64,000 bases of DNA from Pseudopithomyces maydicus (GCA_026873275.1 JANTUC010000018.1:826001-890000), one strand, 5' to 3'; positions 1 through 12,952 are shown, numbered from the stretch's first letter. The notes: generated from the letters alone by a model not told the origin. A program made the numbers and translations.

Positions 1-183
1 GCCCGACATAAAAGCTGCGGCGGTCCCTTTGCTGCAAGGTTGTCGCGCTGGCTCCGATCTTACATCCCCGCATCTGAGATAGCCGAGTGCTTGGGGCGGC
101 CTGCCTGCTATTTTTCTGCACCCAAAAAGTTCCCTCCGCCGTCCGCCACCCGACCTTGTCCCCAAGCTCGGAACCTCCCAAAC

Positions 184-2484
184 ATGCCCAAGGAGCACAG
201 GAAGCGCGGCCGTCGCGACGACGAGAAGAAGCGCAAGCGTGCCCGCGACCTCGACGACCCGGAAGCCCAGCCCAAGCGCCTGCGCAAGACCATCGACGCC
301 GACGCTGCCGCCGCCGACGAGCACAACCACCACCCCGAAGCCGACCAGGACCAGCCCTTCCAGGATGATGCCGTTGACGGCGTCACCCGCCCGGGCGCCA
401 TGCCCTTCTACGGCATGCTCGACGAGGACGAGCAGGAGTACTTCAAGCGCGCCGACGAAATGCTCGAGCTCAACCAGTTCGACGGGCCCGACGAGCGCAA
501 CCTGTTCATCGAGAGCGTCTACAAGGAGGCCGACGGCAAGGAGCTCAAGCTCGCAAACAGCCAGTCCTGCTCCCGCCTCATGGAGCGTCTGATCCTTCTC
601 TCCTCGCCAAACCAGCTCAAGGATCTGTTCCAAAAGTTCAGCGGCCAGTAAGTCTTTTCCGCCTCAACCCAGCTTCTCTCGGCACCACCATCTCACCGTT
701 CCAGCTTTGTCCACCTCATCCAGCACCGATTTGCCTCGCACTGCTGCGAAGCTCTCTTCACAAAAGCCGCCCCCGTTGTCACCCACGAAGTCGCGAAGCC
801 CGACCTGGTACACACGCCGCCCTCGTCCGATCCCAACGACGTTGTCGCTTCCATGGAAAACCTTTTTCTCTTCACCTTGGATGAACTGGAAGGTTACTTG
901 GGCTATCTGATCACCGAGCGTTTTGCATCGCACGTCATGCGTGTGCTTCTCGTCGTGCTCTCCGGCACTCCGCTGGAAAAACAAGGCAGCAAATCCACGC
1001 TGCACAGCAAGAAGAAGGAGAAGGTCGGCGTTCCCGGTTCGGAGAAGCAAGAGTTTGTTTTGGGTGACCGAAAAGTGCCGCAATCGTTCCTGGACGCTTT
1101 GCAAAAGGTCATCACCGACAGTGTTGTAAACCTCGACACCAATTACCTACAGATGCTCTCAACCCACCCTACCGGCAATCCAACCCTGCAGTTGATGCTC
1201 AAGCTGGAACTGACCCTCTTTGGCAAGTTGAAAGCTAAGGACGAAAATTCAATTATCCGCAAGCTCCTCCCCGACGACCCAATCAAGGAAGATACCCCGA
1301 GTGGATCGTTCATCAATGGCCTGATATACGATGCCGTCGGCTCCAGATTGCTGGAAACCATCATCCAATACGCCCCCGGGAAACTTTTCAAGTCTCTATA
1401 CAGACAGTTCTTCCAACCGCGCATGGGCAGTCTTGCACGTAATGAGATTGCTAGCTACGTTGCCGCTAAGATTCTGGAACGTTTAAGCAAGGATGATCTC
1501 GAGGAGGCTACCCGCCAGATTATTGAGCAAATCCCCAACCTAGTCGAGCGTAACCGAACTGGCATCATAAAGACCTTGATCGAACGTTGTGTCGCGCGAG
1601 GAGTCGACACAATCCCTGTTGCAGCCCAACTCGAAGCTGCTTATGGTGGATCTGGCGGTTTCGAAATCACACGACTCCTCAAACTTGGCGAAGCGACCTC
1701 GGACGATGGCAAGAAGGGCGACAAACAGGAGCATGCACAGCCCGACAGGGTTCATGGCTCTTTGCTTGCGCAGACGATGATGACCGTGGATGGACCTTTG
1801 GGCAATTTGGTCTTCGATTCTTTCACGAGGCTTGGTGACTATATGACCTTGCGCGTTGCTCGCGATCCGGTAGCGTCACGAACTTTGCAGGCTGCATTGG
1901 TGTCTCCCAATGCGACTGTGATCTTCCGAAGAAAAGTCATTCAACAGTTCTACGGGCATGTTGGTGAGCTAGCTCTGGATCCTGCTGGATCGCATGTCAT
2001 CGATTCAATTTGGGAAGGCACGGCCGGTCTCGCTTTCATTCGTGAGCGTGTTGCGGAAGAACTCGCTGAAAACGAGGCCTCCCTTCGCGAATCCCATGTT
2101 GGTCGCGCGGTTTGGCGGAATTGGCGGATGGACTTGTACAGGCGACGCCGAGCTGATTGGGTCAAGCAAGCTCGCTACACTGCAGGCAACGACGGCTTCC
2201 AATCCTTCCCGGAGAGCAACGGCGAGACAACCCCACCATCTCAAGGTCGCAAGTCTGGTAGCCACCTCTCAGCCATAGAACTTGCGCGCAAGAAGTGGGC
2301 AGAAACGCAGGCTGCAAAGGCGAAACTGGATACGGAAAAGGCCAAGAGAGATGCTGCACAAGCGAAAACGGAGACCAAAGAGAGCAAAAAGGAAACCAAG
2401 GAAAAGTCAGTGAAGCATGAGTCTCGGCGGGGCAGTAATAGCAAAGGAAAAGACAAGGCGAAGGCAAGTGTTGCAGCGCACTGA
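184..2484 (+). CDS. NOP9: Nucleolar pre-rRNA-binding protein Nop9 (Pumilio-type repeats)
   Basis: Two exons, 184-647 and 705-2484, encode 747 aa. The intron 648-704 has a GTAAGT donor and a CCAG acceptor. The first ATG in good context follows AAC and opens a Lys/Arg-rich N-terminus (MPKEHRKRGRRDDEKKRKR) typical of nucleolar proteins. After it come helical repeats with Pumilio-like signatures: SQSCSRLMERLI, then across the splice FVHLIQHRFASHCCEALF, then AGSHVIDSIWE near residue 600. The C-terminus is Lys/Glu/Ala-rich low complexity. In yeast, Nop9 binds the ITS1/20S pre-rRNA region and is needed for 18S rRNA maturation; that role is family knowledge. Length and order match fungal Nop9. The frame is intact. 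Confidence 0.93.
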
Positions 2485-2795
2485 TTTGTTTGTACTACGT
2501 ATTTGGCTGGGCATTTGTTTGTACCTTGAAGGAGTTCGTGTGCGCATAGTACGGCTTTTGATTCGATCTAGATACCTTTGACTCGGTGGTCGGTCTCACT
2601 TGGCGGTGAGTTTTTGCCGGCAGTAGTACTGTAAGGAATTATTTAAGATGATGTCGACATCCTTGTGTAGCGTTACAAGCCACCAACACGCCACCAATTC
2701 ACTTGTTTAAACCGTTTGTTGTCTTTGGCTCTATATGTTGAGCCCCCGAACGCTTCGTATCTGCCCCAAGTCAAAATTTTACCCTGTGAAGAAGC
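2485..2795. other. Intergenic, NOP9 to decarboxylase
   Basis: 311 nt between tandem genes: the NOP9 3' UTR followed by the decarboxylase promoter. I see no ORF or repeat of note. Confidence 0.6.
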
Positions 2796-4507
2796 ATGCC
2801 TGGTCTAACTAACGCCACCGAAGCCCCACTTAATCGGGCTGATGAGGCCAAAGAGGTATTCCGAGCATTCCGTAGCTTTTGTGCAATGCTAACTGAACCC
2901 AGCTTCTCGACTCGATTCAAAAACTCATCATACCATTCATTCGATCAGCGGATGAGGATGCTGCTACAAAACACACTGGACACGGTCTTGTCATCCCCGG
3001 TGGGGGGCCGAGAACCGTGCTGGTCGAACATCATCCTCCTAAGAAACTTGAACAAATACTGAATCTGAGCATCCCAGAGCAAGGCATAGGGAAAGATGGC
3101 CTAATGCAGATTGTCGAAAAAGTACTACAGTACAGTGTAAACACATGGGATCAAGGTTTCTTAGACAAACTGTACGCGAGTACAAATGCGGTATGCTTTT
3201 ACGCCACCAAAGTCGGAGCATCTGCTTTGGTCCATTCTAAAAAAGGAATCCTAATTTTGGAGTAGGTCGGAATTGTATCAGAACTTTTGCTCGCAACACT
3301 GAACACAAATGTGCGTTGCCCGCTCGACCGGCATTCATCGATACGTTTGAACGTCAACTAACCAGGAGTTGCAGTCGCATGTTTATCATGTCTCGCCAGT
3401 CCTCACACTTGTAGAAAAATATACGACCAAGTACCTAGCTCGCCTATTTGGATTCTCATCTCCCCATTGTGGCGGAATTTCACAACCCGGTGGCTCTGCC
3501 TCGAACTCCTCCGCAATTGTCATCGCAAGGAACACATTATATCCGGAAACAAAGGAAAACGGCAACGGCTCCCATCACTTCACACTCTTTACATCCGAGC
3601 ATGGGCACTACTCTCTCGAAAAAGCAGCGCAAATGTTCGGCCTCGGCTCAAAAAACGTGATTTCCGTCCCCACCGATCCTCACGGTCGTATGATGGCTTC
3701 AGAACTTGAAAGACTTGTGCAAGAGAGTAAGGACAGGGGCGAAACCCCTTTTTCATCAATGCTACCGCCGGGACCACGGTTCTAGGCTCATATGATCCGT
3801 TTCCGGAGATTCATGCCGTTGCAAAGAGCCATGGTCTGTGGATGCACGTTGACGGCTCCTGGGGCGGCCCCGTCATATTCAACCAAGAGATAGCGAAAGA
3901 TCGCCTCGCAGGTGTCGAGCTCGCAGACTCAATCACAATGAATCCGCACAAAATGCTCGCCGCCCCGGTGACGTGCTCATTTCTGCTCGCAAAAGACTTA
4001 CGCCAGTTCTGGGCCGCAATGACGCTGCCTGCAGGGTATCTGTTTCACAACGCGGGTGAGAGCGTCGACGATATTTACGATCTTGCAGACTTGACGCCGC
4101 AGTGTGGTCGTAGGGCGGATAGTCTGAAGTTCTTTCTCGCGCTACAGTACTATGGGCAGGATTACTTTTCTGATCTGATAGGCCGCGCGTACGATGCAGC
4201 GGAATACTTGAATTCTCTTGTAAAGAAGAGCAAAAATTTCGTGGCTGCCAGTCCGGCACCACTGCCGTGCCTGCAAGTCTGCTTTTACTGGGCGAAGAAT
4301 GGGGATCTGGGCGACGATAAGGAGGCTAACGGGAAGGTAACGAGTGAGGTGGTGCACAAGTTGATTTCAAGGGGATTCATGATTGACTATGCACCGGGGC
4401 CGAAAGGAAAATTCTTCCGGGTCGTGGTAAATGGGGAAACGAGAAGGGGTACATTGGATGGACTGGTGAAGGCGATTACCGAGTCCGCGGAGGAGCTCGG
4501 TTACTAA
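2796..4507 (+). CDS. Group II PLP-dependent decarboxylase (glutamate/cysteine-sulfinate decarboxylase type), one frameshift
   Basis: Exons 2796-2855, 2903-3190, 3266-3310 and 3375-4507; corrected length 508 aa. The second intron (75 nt) and third intron (64 nt) are placed so that LLATLNTN joins SHVYHVSP, as in GAD65/CSAD relatives. PLP-fold motifs are visible: ISQPGGSASN, the acidic loop MHVDGSWGGP, and the cofactor lysine in MNPHKMLAAP. The frame breaks at 3749-3753, where a T5 run interrupts TPF|FINATAGTT; a sixth T restores the family sequence. The downstream exon then runs to the stop after EELGY. The family decarboxylates Glu, cysteine sulfinate or Asp; the substrate cannot be fixed from sequence alone. 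The break is probably an assembly error, but a real pseudogene is possible. Confidence 0.82.
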
Positions 4508-4793
4508 CGAAACCAAAGGATCGCAGTATAGGGGAGGGTGTTTCCTTCCAAGTCCGTTTTCAACAAGCCTGGGCAATGTTTCCCATTCTCATCATGTTTC
4601 CAGATTCCCCTTATTGATCTTGACGGCCAATCCACTCCCAACAACTAGCATCTACGGCATCACGAGGAACAGTCGTTTAAGCTGTATAACATAACAGCTT
4701 CGGTATTTTTGCGATAACATAGAAACTTGACTTTATATATATAAAATGGCATCGGCCTGAATATGAAAAGAAAATATCTTCCGATCCGGTAAC

Positions 4794-5872
4794 TTATTTG
4801 ACGGAAATACTGTAAGCCGAGGTCGTGAGAACAACCTTAGAGCCGGTAAAGGGCTCGGTGCCAGCCTGCAGACTAGTGATGTAGTAGCTAGATGGAACAC
4901 CTTGACTACTGGTGAGATATTTGAAGAACAAGTTGAGATCGCCGTTGAAATTGGTAATGTTGCTGGAAGCGACGAAAGAGTATACTTTTACGTTTCCGTT
5001 AAGACCGTAGTAGAGCTTGTAACTGGCGCCATTGATGGTGACAGTGGCAATGGCTAAACGCAAAGGTACCCAGTCAGTACAAGTCGGAATAGTAGTGGTA
5101 GAGCTCATTGGTGTCTGATGACTTGGCGAAGTAGAAAAAGGATTCTCTTCACCGTCATCAAGACACCCATTTGGCACCTAGTGGCTGCGTACCTTGACCA
5201 GTGGAAGAGATGGGACCTGCACCTCCATAGCTACCGAGCCAAATCATGATCTCATATGCATTGTTACTGGCGGAAGGAGTAGGAGCAAGCCAAAGGTCGT
5301 AAGCGACATCGGCAACTGGAGTACCGCTACTGGTTTGACTAAAGGATTCGTTAGTATTCACTCAAGTCACGAAATGTTTCAGCAGGCGTCTCCAGTACAG
5401 TGTATCGTGAGTTACCTCAAGTGCTCCAGCAAAATAGCTACACACATAGATAATTGAAGCCCGACCACAGCCGGCTGCAGGTAAAAGAAAACATCGAACT
5501 TGAGAACAAGGGATCTAAGTTTACTTACGACCACTTCCAAACGGAAGGAATTGACGAGACTGCGGAAAGCTTCTTGTTGACGTTCTCAAGAGCTACATTG
5601 GAGTAAGACTTGACTTGGTATGGACCCCCTGCCCAAGTCCAGGAAGTTGACCACGCGACGGTATTACCGCTCAGAGACTTGAAAGAGGTGCATTGGGAGC
5701 CTGAGGTAGCACCAGAAGCCCCCCAGTTGTTGTGGTAGATGGTGTACCCGCCCGTCTGTAGAGAGCCGAAAGCATCACAGGAGATGGTAGTGTCGCGCTT
5801 CTCAACAGTACTCGTAGGCGCGGCGAGGACGCTTGAGGCGATCAACAGTACGGAATTCAAGATGGATTTCAT
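4794..5872 (-). CDS. Secreted endoglucanase/xyloglucanase, glycoside hydrolase family 12
   Basis: Three exons on the minus strand (5872-5529, 5338-5193, 5053-4794) give 249 aa, the usual GH12 size. A signal peptide (MKSILNSVLLIASSVLAAP) is followed by a likely Kex2-type KR cleavage. GH12 landmarks run in order: YNN-like IYHNNWG, ATSGSQCT, SIPSVWKWS, VADVAYDLW, nucleophile Glu in YEIMIWLG, SFVASSN, FKYLTSSQG and acid/base Glu in LQAGTEPFTG. The introns are long for this window (190 and 139 nt); both sit where the conserved blocks join without gap. The family cleaves beta-1,4-glucan or xyloglucan outside the cell, consistent with a plant-associated or saprotrophic fungus. The frame is intact. 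Confidence 0.92.
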
Positions 5873-6524
5873 TTTGCAAAATTGATGATGGTTGCGAGAG
5901 CGAAAGGAATGTAGCGGATGAAAGACCAGGGAGGTTATTGCAAGTCGGAGGCGACGCGTGAACTTATATTTCGTCTCCTTTATCCAGCTACCGTAGTGTC
6001 GATTTGATTTGCGCTTTGCACTAACGACCTTGTTGTTCCGCGAATGATCAGATTGTATCGTCATTTTTCGCCCGAGCGTTGGAACTAGATGATGTCCCAA
6101 CTTGTTCAAGTGCCGTTGGTGGGGAATAAATTTCCCGTTCATTAGCAGTAGCAGTCTCGTATGAAACTAGACAGGCAATCTAACCCAGTCAGTGAAAGCT
6201 GCGCTCGGGGTGCATTCTGGAAGTTTGTTATAGGGAAGGAAGACTGTCGATTGATGTACTTGCGGGGGAACAATCTGGCCTCGTGCCCACTGGAAGGCTT
6301 TATCTTTGGTGGCATTTTCTCTATTCACGAGATGCTGGGTTGTTTCAGTGGCATTTCCCTGGGGGACTCTTGTGCAATGGTTCGGATTTAAATAGGTAGT
6401 TTCACCATCCTTTTTGCCGGTATTTCAAATTCAATCCATTAGACAGCATTAAATCATCATAGTCATTTCGTTCGTCAGTCCGAAGCACTCCCCAACGCGC
6501 CTTAACAAATCCATCGTTGAACAT
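5873..6524. other. Intergenic, GH12 promoter and SprT 3' region
   Basis: 652 nt holding the GH12 promoter (CT/GA-rich just upstream of its ATG) and the 3' flank of the SprT-like gene. Short ORFs here show no family-like sequence. Confidence 0.5.
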
Positions 6525-8710
6525 TTACAACTCCAAACTGCCAATTGCAGCCTCCAACTCCGCAACCTTCTTTTCCGCATCCTTCAATTTGGCAGCTTTC
6601 ATCTCCCGGTACTCTCTCGCAACAGCCTCCATGACCTTTCCCATCTGTGTATCCTCACCCCGATCTTCCATATTTTTTTTCACTCTGGCAAAATTCCCCT
6701 TGACAAAGGTCTGATACTCGCCATTCTGCTTTTTGCCATCCTTTCCAACAGTCCCGCCGCGAGGTGTCGGCTTTGTCTGTACCAATCGACCCTTGCATTT
6801 ACCACATGAATGACGTGCCGTGTCGACTGATTTGCTATGCCGTTTGAACTCATAGCCACAGCTGACACATTCCCAAATGTACTTATAGTCGATTTTGTAT
6901 GAATGCTTGGTCGTAACCTCAACGCCCTTCGTTTTGAACGCTTCTGTCACTTTTGCACCCCACGACTTGAACTCTGCTCCATGTGGGTTATTACGGATCT
7001 CAGAGATCATGAAGGTGGTAAGATGACAATACTCGTGCGCCAACACATTGTATAATCCTCTTCATCATCGATTACTTTTTCGGCGAGCTCGATGGAGCAG
7101 TGGTGCCGGATCTCAGTGCGCATGTCGGAGGGGAGAGGGCCAGTGCGTAAACGGACTTGCTCTCTCCGCCAATTGGCACGACCGGCAGTTGTTTTCAGGG
7201 TCTTTGACCAGACGAGTCTGATGCCGCCGGTGTTACTGGAGAGCTCAGTTATACGGCCATTCGTGATAGTGGTATCCAGCTCAGTGACGAAGGTCTCAGC
7301 GATTGCATGTTTGCGGGCTGCAAAATTCTTACGCTGGGCGCGAAGCTCTGCATTTGTCGGTGCGGGCGTGCCAGGTGACAATTTTTTGGCAGGTGGTTTT
7401 ACTTTCTTTTTCTGTGGTGATGTTGCGGGTGAAGGGAATGAATCATCTTCGCTGTCTGAAATGGTAATGGAATCTATCTGCTGCTCGACTTGTTTGAACA
7501 GGTTTTGTTTCCGTGGCGATAGAAGTGGTTTCTCGTCATGTCCATTTACTATTTCAGGGTCCCAGAAAGCGTCAATACTGGGTCTTAGATTTGACGCAGC
7601 TGGTATACGAGCAATTTTCTTGGATGGAGAGACAAGCTTTGAAGGGCTAGGTAATTGTGTCGGGGTAGCCGGACGCGATATCGGAGGAGCTTTTCGTGGC
7701 GAGCGATTTTTTGTTGGCGTCGGAGAGCTTGATATGGTCAGTCTTTTACAACATATAGCGGAATTGGTGAACATACTAAACCAAAATATCATCTACACGA
7801 TTCGATGTTCTGCTGCTCGCACCAGAGGAAGCCGCAAAAGAGGCCGTACGTGCTCGAGCAGGTGGTGGAAGCACAAATGCTGTCGGAGGGATCGAGGAAT
7901 TGGTCAAATCAATGACATTTTGTGTCCAGCTTGAAATTGCAGTGTGGGCTTTCTGGTGCTGCGGCCTATTTGAGATCAAAGGCGGCGGCGGCATCATTTT
8001 TGATGGACTTTGAGGGGGCTCTATGATAGGGCTCTGTGTGTGAGGGGATCCTATGGCATCTTCATACTCGTCATCGTCTTCAGAATCGGACAAAACAGGT
8101 CGGGCGCGCCGTTGTTGCCGATAAACCCTCGTATTGATCAACGGTTCTTCATCCATTTCTGAGTCGGTATCTTCAGCTACTGGGGTAGCACTCTCTTTGT
8201 ATTCCTCCATTGGTTCGTTCTCGTCGTCACAGATAATGCTTCTCTCGACATCGCGATCATCAATGAATGTCTGTGTAGCTGCGGTATCCTCACCCTTCAA
8301 AGCATTGGACGGTCCCTTTCTCCTCGCTACACTTTTCGCTAATGTTTTCGAATAGAGATAATTCGCTGCATGTCCACCCTCCCTAAGCGGTCTCCTCTGT
8401 CTTCTGTCCTTGTCTGGTGTGGCGGCTAGACTGCGCAAACTCTCATCACTTGGTCGAATTGCCAAACTTGCATTGCTTGCCATTGGTCGAAGCACTCGCC
8501 GCTTTCTAACGGGCGACTGGCTCACGGTGACTTTTGGAACAAGGAAAGAGTCTTCATCAGAGTCTTGCGATGAGGTGTATCGTAGCTTGCGGGTAGAAGG
8601 TGAATCGCTCGTAATCTTTCGGGGACTAGATCGGGTAGGTCGTGTGGCATTGGGGGTGGTGGTATAAATACGGCCTGCTCCACAGGGCTGGGCTTCCGGA
8701 GACGTGCCAT
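6525..8710 (-). CDS. SprT-like zinc metalloprotease (GCNA/Spartan family), two frameshifts
   Basis: Two exons (8710-7777 and 7727-6525) are joined by a 49-nt intron with GTATGT donor and CTGAC branch point. Corrected length is 712 aa. The first ~400 residues are acidic and disordered, with many Ser/Asp patches such as SDSEDDDEYEDA. The SprT domain follows: IRLVWSKTLKTTAGRA, then the HExxH zinc site in LAHEYCHL, then a zinc ribbon with CVSCGYEF and CGKC. A coiled, Lys/Glu-rich tail ends the protein. Relatives cut DNA-protein crosslinks in the nucleus. Two one-base deletions break the frame: near 8685-8692, between the ATG (MARLRKPSP) and GRIYTTTP, and near 7057, just before LYNVLAHEY. Both corrected exons sum to whole codons. 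Confidence 0.82.
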
Positions 8711-9353
8711 TGCGCGTTTGTATACGATTGAAGAAAAAAAGATAAATGTGCAAATACGCCGAAGACGGCGGTGTTAATGTTGTAAGTGGGTTGTTTTCAA
8801 CAACTTGTTGTCAGGGCAACGACAAAAGAAGGGAAGGAGGTTAGCGCTCTGTCACGTGCAGTTTCAGTCCCGAGGTCTTCCGACCTGCTCGGTAAAGCAT
8901 TAATAGCATTACAGTATAGAGGGTCTCTGCCACTCTGCATTTGGGCAATATAAAAAGGTGAGTTAGAAATGAGTTGTGAGTTGTGGCTGGCCGGATCATC
9001 ATTCGGCCGACCTCCCTCTGTATAAGTCATCGAGGTCCATCATGCATGTTCTCGTGGATAATTACACCTGACAGATAATCACTTTTTGAAGTAATGCCGC
9101 AAATTGATTCAAAAGATAGCATGCTAAACACCATAAAAAGTACAGCCCAGACCCATCCTTGCCCGAGTCGGTATGATATCAAAAGCTCTGCCACCAGCGC
9201 ATTGCATGTTCGTCATGATCCAGTCAACCTATATCTCTCTTCCCCAGACGTCATCATCTTCATCCACCTGTTTCGGTATTCTTGGATGTTCTCGATTCTG
9301 TATGTACATCCTGGATTCATTCCATATCAATGGCATGTTTCCCGATCGTGCAT
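8711..9353. other. Intergenic, SprT promoter and aconitase 3' UTR
   Basis: 643 nt between two minus-strand genes. It contains an A7 run just upstream of the SprT ATG and T/C-rich tracts near 9230-9300, probably aconitase 3' UTR. I see no gene. Confidence 0.5.
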
Positions 9354-12156
9354 TTAGTTGTTGTTCTTCTTGGCCATGGTGTTGAGAGCGCTGCCGTTCT
9401 TGAACCACTCAATCTGACCCTCGTTGAAGGTGTGCGACAACGGGATATCGAAAGACTTGCTGCCATCCGCAGGGTGGACAGTGAGGGTGACGGGCTTGCC
9501 GGGGGCAAGCTTGGTAGCAGCGATGCTGACCTTGTCGTTGGGGCCAACCTTCTCGTAATCGGCGGGATCGCTGAAGGTCAAAGGAAGCATACCCTGCTTC
9601 TTCAAGTTGGTCTCGTGCTATTTGGGGTCAGTAACGCCGTACTTAATATATGAACATTATAGATACTTACAATACGAGCGAAGGATCGAGTAATAACAGC
9701 GATACCTCCCAAGTGACGGGGTTCCAGAGCGGCGTGCTCACGGGAAGAGCCCTCGCCGTAGTTCCAGTCACCGATGACAACCCATTTGATGCCGTTCTTC
9801 TTGTAGTCACGGGCAACAGCTGGGACAGCATCGTATTCGCCGTTGAGAATGTTCTTGATCTTGTTGGCCTCGCCGTTCTCGGCGCTGATAGCACCAATCA
9901 ACATGTTGTTAGAGATGTTGTCAAGATGTCCGCGGTACTTCAACCAGGGGCCGGCCATGGAGATGTGGTCAGTGGTAGTCTTGCCAACTGTCTTGATCAG
10001 GATCGGGATCTCAGTGATGTCCTTGCCGTCCCACTTCTCGAAGGGCTCGAGGAGTTGCAGACGATCGGACGTAGGGGAGACGGCAACCGAGACAGAGCTG
10101 CGGTCCTCGGGAGGATGCTGGTAGGTGTCCTGTCCAGGATCGTAGCCGCGAGTGGGCAGACCGTTGCCAGTGGGCTCCTTGAGCTTGAACTTGGAACCAT
10201 CCGCAGCGGTAAGCTCGTCAGTCTATGTAGAGTTAGAAAGCGTTCGTTGAGATAACAGTCAACGTGCTGCTCTGGGACGCATGATGTACAGGCCAAAAAT
10301 ACAACAGTCAATGCCAAATTGGCGGATGACTATGCATTCTCTACCAGTCCATCGTGTCCTCAAAATATCCACATTGTAGACATTGACCAGGAGGATAGCT
10401 TACGAGAGGGTTGAAGTTGAGCGTTCCAGCGATAGACATAGCAACAACTAGATCGGGGGATGTAACGAATGAGTGCGTAGCCGGGTTAGCGTCGTTGCGG
10501 CCTGTGAAGTTGCGGTTGTACGATGAAAGGATGGAGTTGGGCTCTCCTTTAGCAACGTCCTCACGTTTCCACTGACCTATCAATCTATTAGCTTGTATTC
10601 ATGAGCGAGAGGAACAATGTGTGTTCTTCGAAGTTAATTTAGAAGGATATATTACGTACCAATGCAGGGGCCGCAGGCATTGGCAAGAACCATACCGCCG
10701 AACTCTTCGAAAGTCTTGAGCTGACCGTCGCGCTCAATAGTGGCACGGATCTGCTCCGAACCGGGGGTAACGGTGAAAAGTGACTTGGACTTGAGACCGT
10801 GGGACATAGCATCCTCAGCGATCGAGGCAGCACGCGACATGTCCTCGTACGAGGAGTTTGTGCACGAACCGATGAGACCGACCTTGAGCTCTTCGGGCCA
10901 CTTGTTGGCCTTGACAGCCTCCTTGAACTTGCTAATGGGTGTAGCAAGATCGGGGGTGAAGGGGCCGTTGATGTGCGGCTCGAGCTCGTCGAGGTTGATC
11001 TCGATGAGTTCGTCGTACTGAGCACCCTCGTCCTCGCGGAGCTCTGCGGCGTACTCGCGAGAGAAGTCGCCGATTTGCGAGCGCTTGGTAGCCGCGAGAT
11101 AGTCGTACATACGATCGTTGAATGGGAACAGAGATGTCGTGGCACCAATTTCGGCACTTTTAGATTGTTAGTCAAGCACAGTATACGGTGGAAAAGGCGG
11201 AATGCTGTACCCCATATTGCAAATAGTGGCCATGCCTGTGCATGACAAGCTCTCCGTCCCGGGTCCATGATACTCGACAATGTAGCCAGTTCCGCCCTTG
11301 ACGGTGAGGATACCAGCGACCTTGAGGATGATGTCTAGAGCGGCGGTTAGCCTTGTCAAGTCCACTCAGGCTCGCGTTTCGGATTTTCCCAATCGCCAGA
11401 AAGGTTCGAATACAACTTACCCTTGGGTGAAGTCCATCCAGAGAGTTTGCCGGTCAGCTTGACACCGAGCACCTTGGGGGCCTTCAGCTCCCAGGGAAGA
11501 CCAGCCATGACATCGACGGCATCGGCACCTCCGACACCAATGGCAGCCATACCGAGACCGCCGGCATTGGGAGTGTGCGAGTCAGTACCGATGAGGAGGG
11601 CACCGGGGAAAGCGTAGTTCTCGAGGACGATCTGGTGGATGATACCAGAGCCGGGCTTCCAGAAACCAATGTTGTACTTTGCGCAAGAGGTGGACAAGAA
11701 GTCGTAGACTTCCTTATTGATGTCATTGGCACGGCTCAAATCCTTTGCGCCACCGGTCTGTGCCTCGATAAGATGATCGCAGTGCACGGTGGTCGGGGTA
11801 GCCACGGAGGGCATACCGGCGGACATGAACTGCAGGATGGCCATCTGAGCGGTGGCATCCTGGCAAGCTACACGGTCGGGACGCAGCTTGAGATAGCTGG
11901 AGCCCCGCTCGATTTCCTGGTTGTGGGGGTCGTCCAAGTGGGAGTAGAGGATCTTCTCGGCGAAGGTCAGAGGGCGGTCGAGACGCTTGCGCACTATGCC
12001 CAAGTTCTCGCTCATCTTCTGGTAGTTGATGTAATGGCCCTTCTCCCAGTTGGTCATCTCGACCTTGCGGGAGAGCGGTGCATCGCTGACGGTGGCCAAT
12101 TGCCTCCGCTGGACAAGGCTCTGGCCGATGCGGCCAAGCCTCGCGAACTTGTGCAT
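9354..12156 (-). CDS. ACO1: Aconitate hydratase, mitochondrial
   Basis: Six exons (12156-11421, 11334-11211, 11156-10660, 10576-10404, 10222-9671, 9617-9354) give 781 aa, the expected length. The Arg-rich N-terminus ending near RRQLATVSDAP is a mitochondrial presequence. Aconitase signatures are all present: LIGTDSHTPNAGGLGM, the Fe-S cysteines in GSCTNSS and ANACGPCIG, YNRNFTGRND, and the C-terminal swivel-domain GDWNYGEGSSREHAAL. It converts citrate to isocitrate in the TCA cycle with a 4Fe-4S cluster. All five introns have GT-AG borders and the frame is intact throughout, in contrast to several neighbours. A CCAAT box lies about 116 nt upstream of the ATG. Confidence 0.97.
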
Positions 12157-12952
12157 GGTGGGTGATTTGGGGATGGAGTGGAGAGATGGAGAGATGGAGG
12201 CGGGCGAAGAAAAGAACGTCAGAAGCTGCCCGCAACCTGGCCGCTAACTAATGGGGATCACAGCTCGGCTGATTGGCTGGAGGCCGGGCTGCGCGGATAG
12301 CTACCTCGGCGCCAAAACAAAAGCGAAGCGGCTGTGATTTCCCGTCGTCCGCGCTCGAGTTTCACGTGCGGGCGTGCGAAGAGCGCGAAAAAAGCCGCAA
12401 TTGGCAGCCGGCGCGCACGCAAGCGTAACCAGGCCGCGGCTGTTTGGCTCGCCGGGTGTGGGCCAGGTGTCTAGGTATATGAGGACGGTCGTCGCGAGAG
12501 GGCAGCAGCAGCAGATGGCGGTTCCAGCTTCAGGCCAGTCGTGCACGCTGGGAGCCATGTCGTCACCTGGCCGCCCAGAGAGCTTGGGTCGCTTCGACCC
12601 CGCGCGTGCACCTTTCTTTTCGGCCGCTTTCCGGGGGCTGATTGGAAGCAGATAACGCACCCGCACGCACAGCACGCACAGCACGCCCGTTGCGACTGTC
12701 GTCAGACGTCTGCAGGTCAAAAGGTGGCTGCGTCTGCCGTTGCGCCAAGCCCAAAGTCAGCCTCCGAAAAATTCTGTGCCATCTGCAGGCCAGCGCACGT
12801 TCCACACCCGGCCGCTCTGCCGACCTGCCCACAAGTGCCTGCCCAGTGCCCCAGTGCCCAGGTGTGTGTGCCAGGCCTACCGATTGCGAACCGAATCCGC
12901 GGCCGCCTTGCCAGAAAGAAACACCACCACCACTACCAACACCGCCACCACC
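12157..12952. other. Divergent promoter region, ACO1 / BUD20
   Basis: 796 nt, GC-rich, between divergent ACO1 and the BUD20-like gene. It holds CCAAT boxes near both genes (12272-12276 and about 12641, both read as ATTGG on +). ORFs on both strands here are GC-driven and show no recognisable protein. Confidence 0.6.
12272..12276 (-). promoter_or_regulatory. CCAAT box upstream of aconitase
   Basis: On the minus strand the sequence reads AGCCAATCAG, 116 nt upstream of the aconitase ATG and in the same orientation. The core and both flanks match the fungal CCAAT-binding complex consensus. In Aspergillus this complex, with HapX, controls iron-cluster enzymes including aconitase (established knowledge). 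Binding here is inferred. Confidence 0.45.

Noticed and set aside
3749..3753. Programmed frameshifting or pseudogenisation of individual genes
   Set aside because: Considered for the decarboxylase, KAP123, DHH1 and others. Twelve one-base losses, mostly in homopolymers, across unrelated housekeeping genes are better explained by consensus error.
9650..12165. Long open frames antisense to aconitase
   Set aside because: Same codon-bias shadow effect; no motifs, and aconitase is fully conserved on the other strand.
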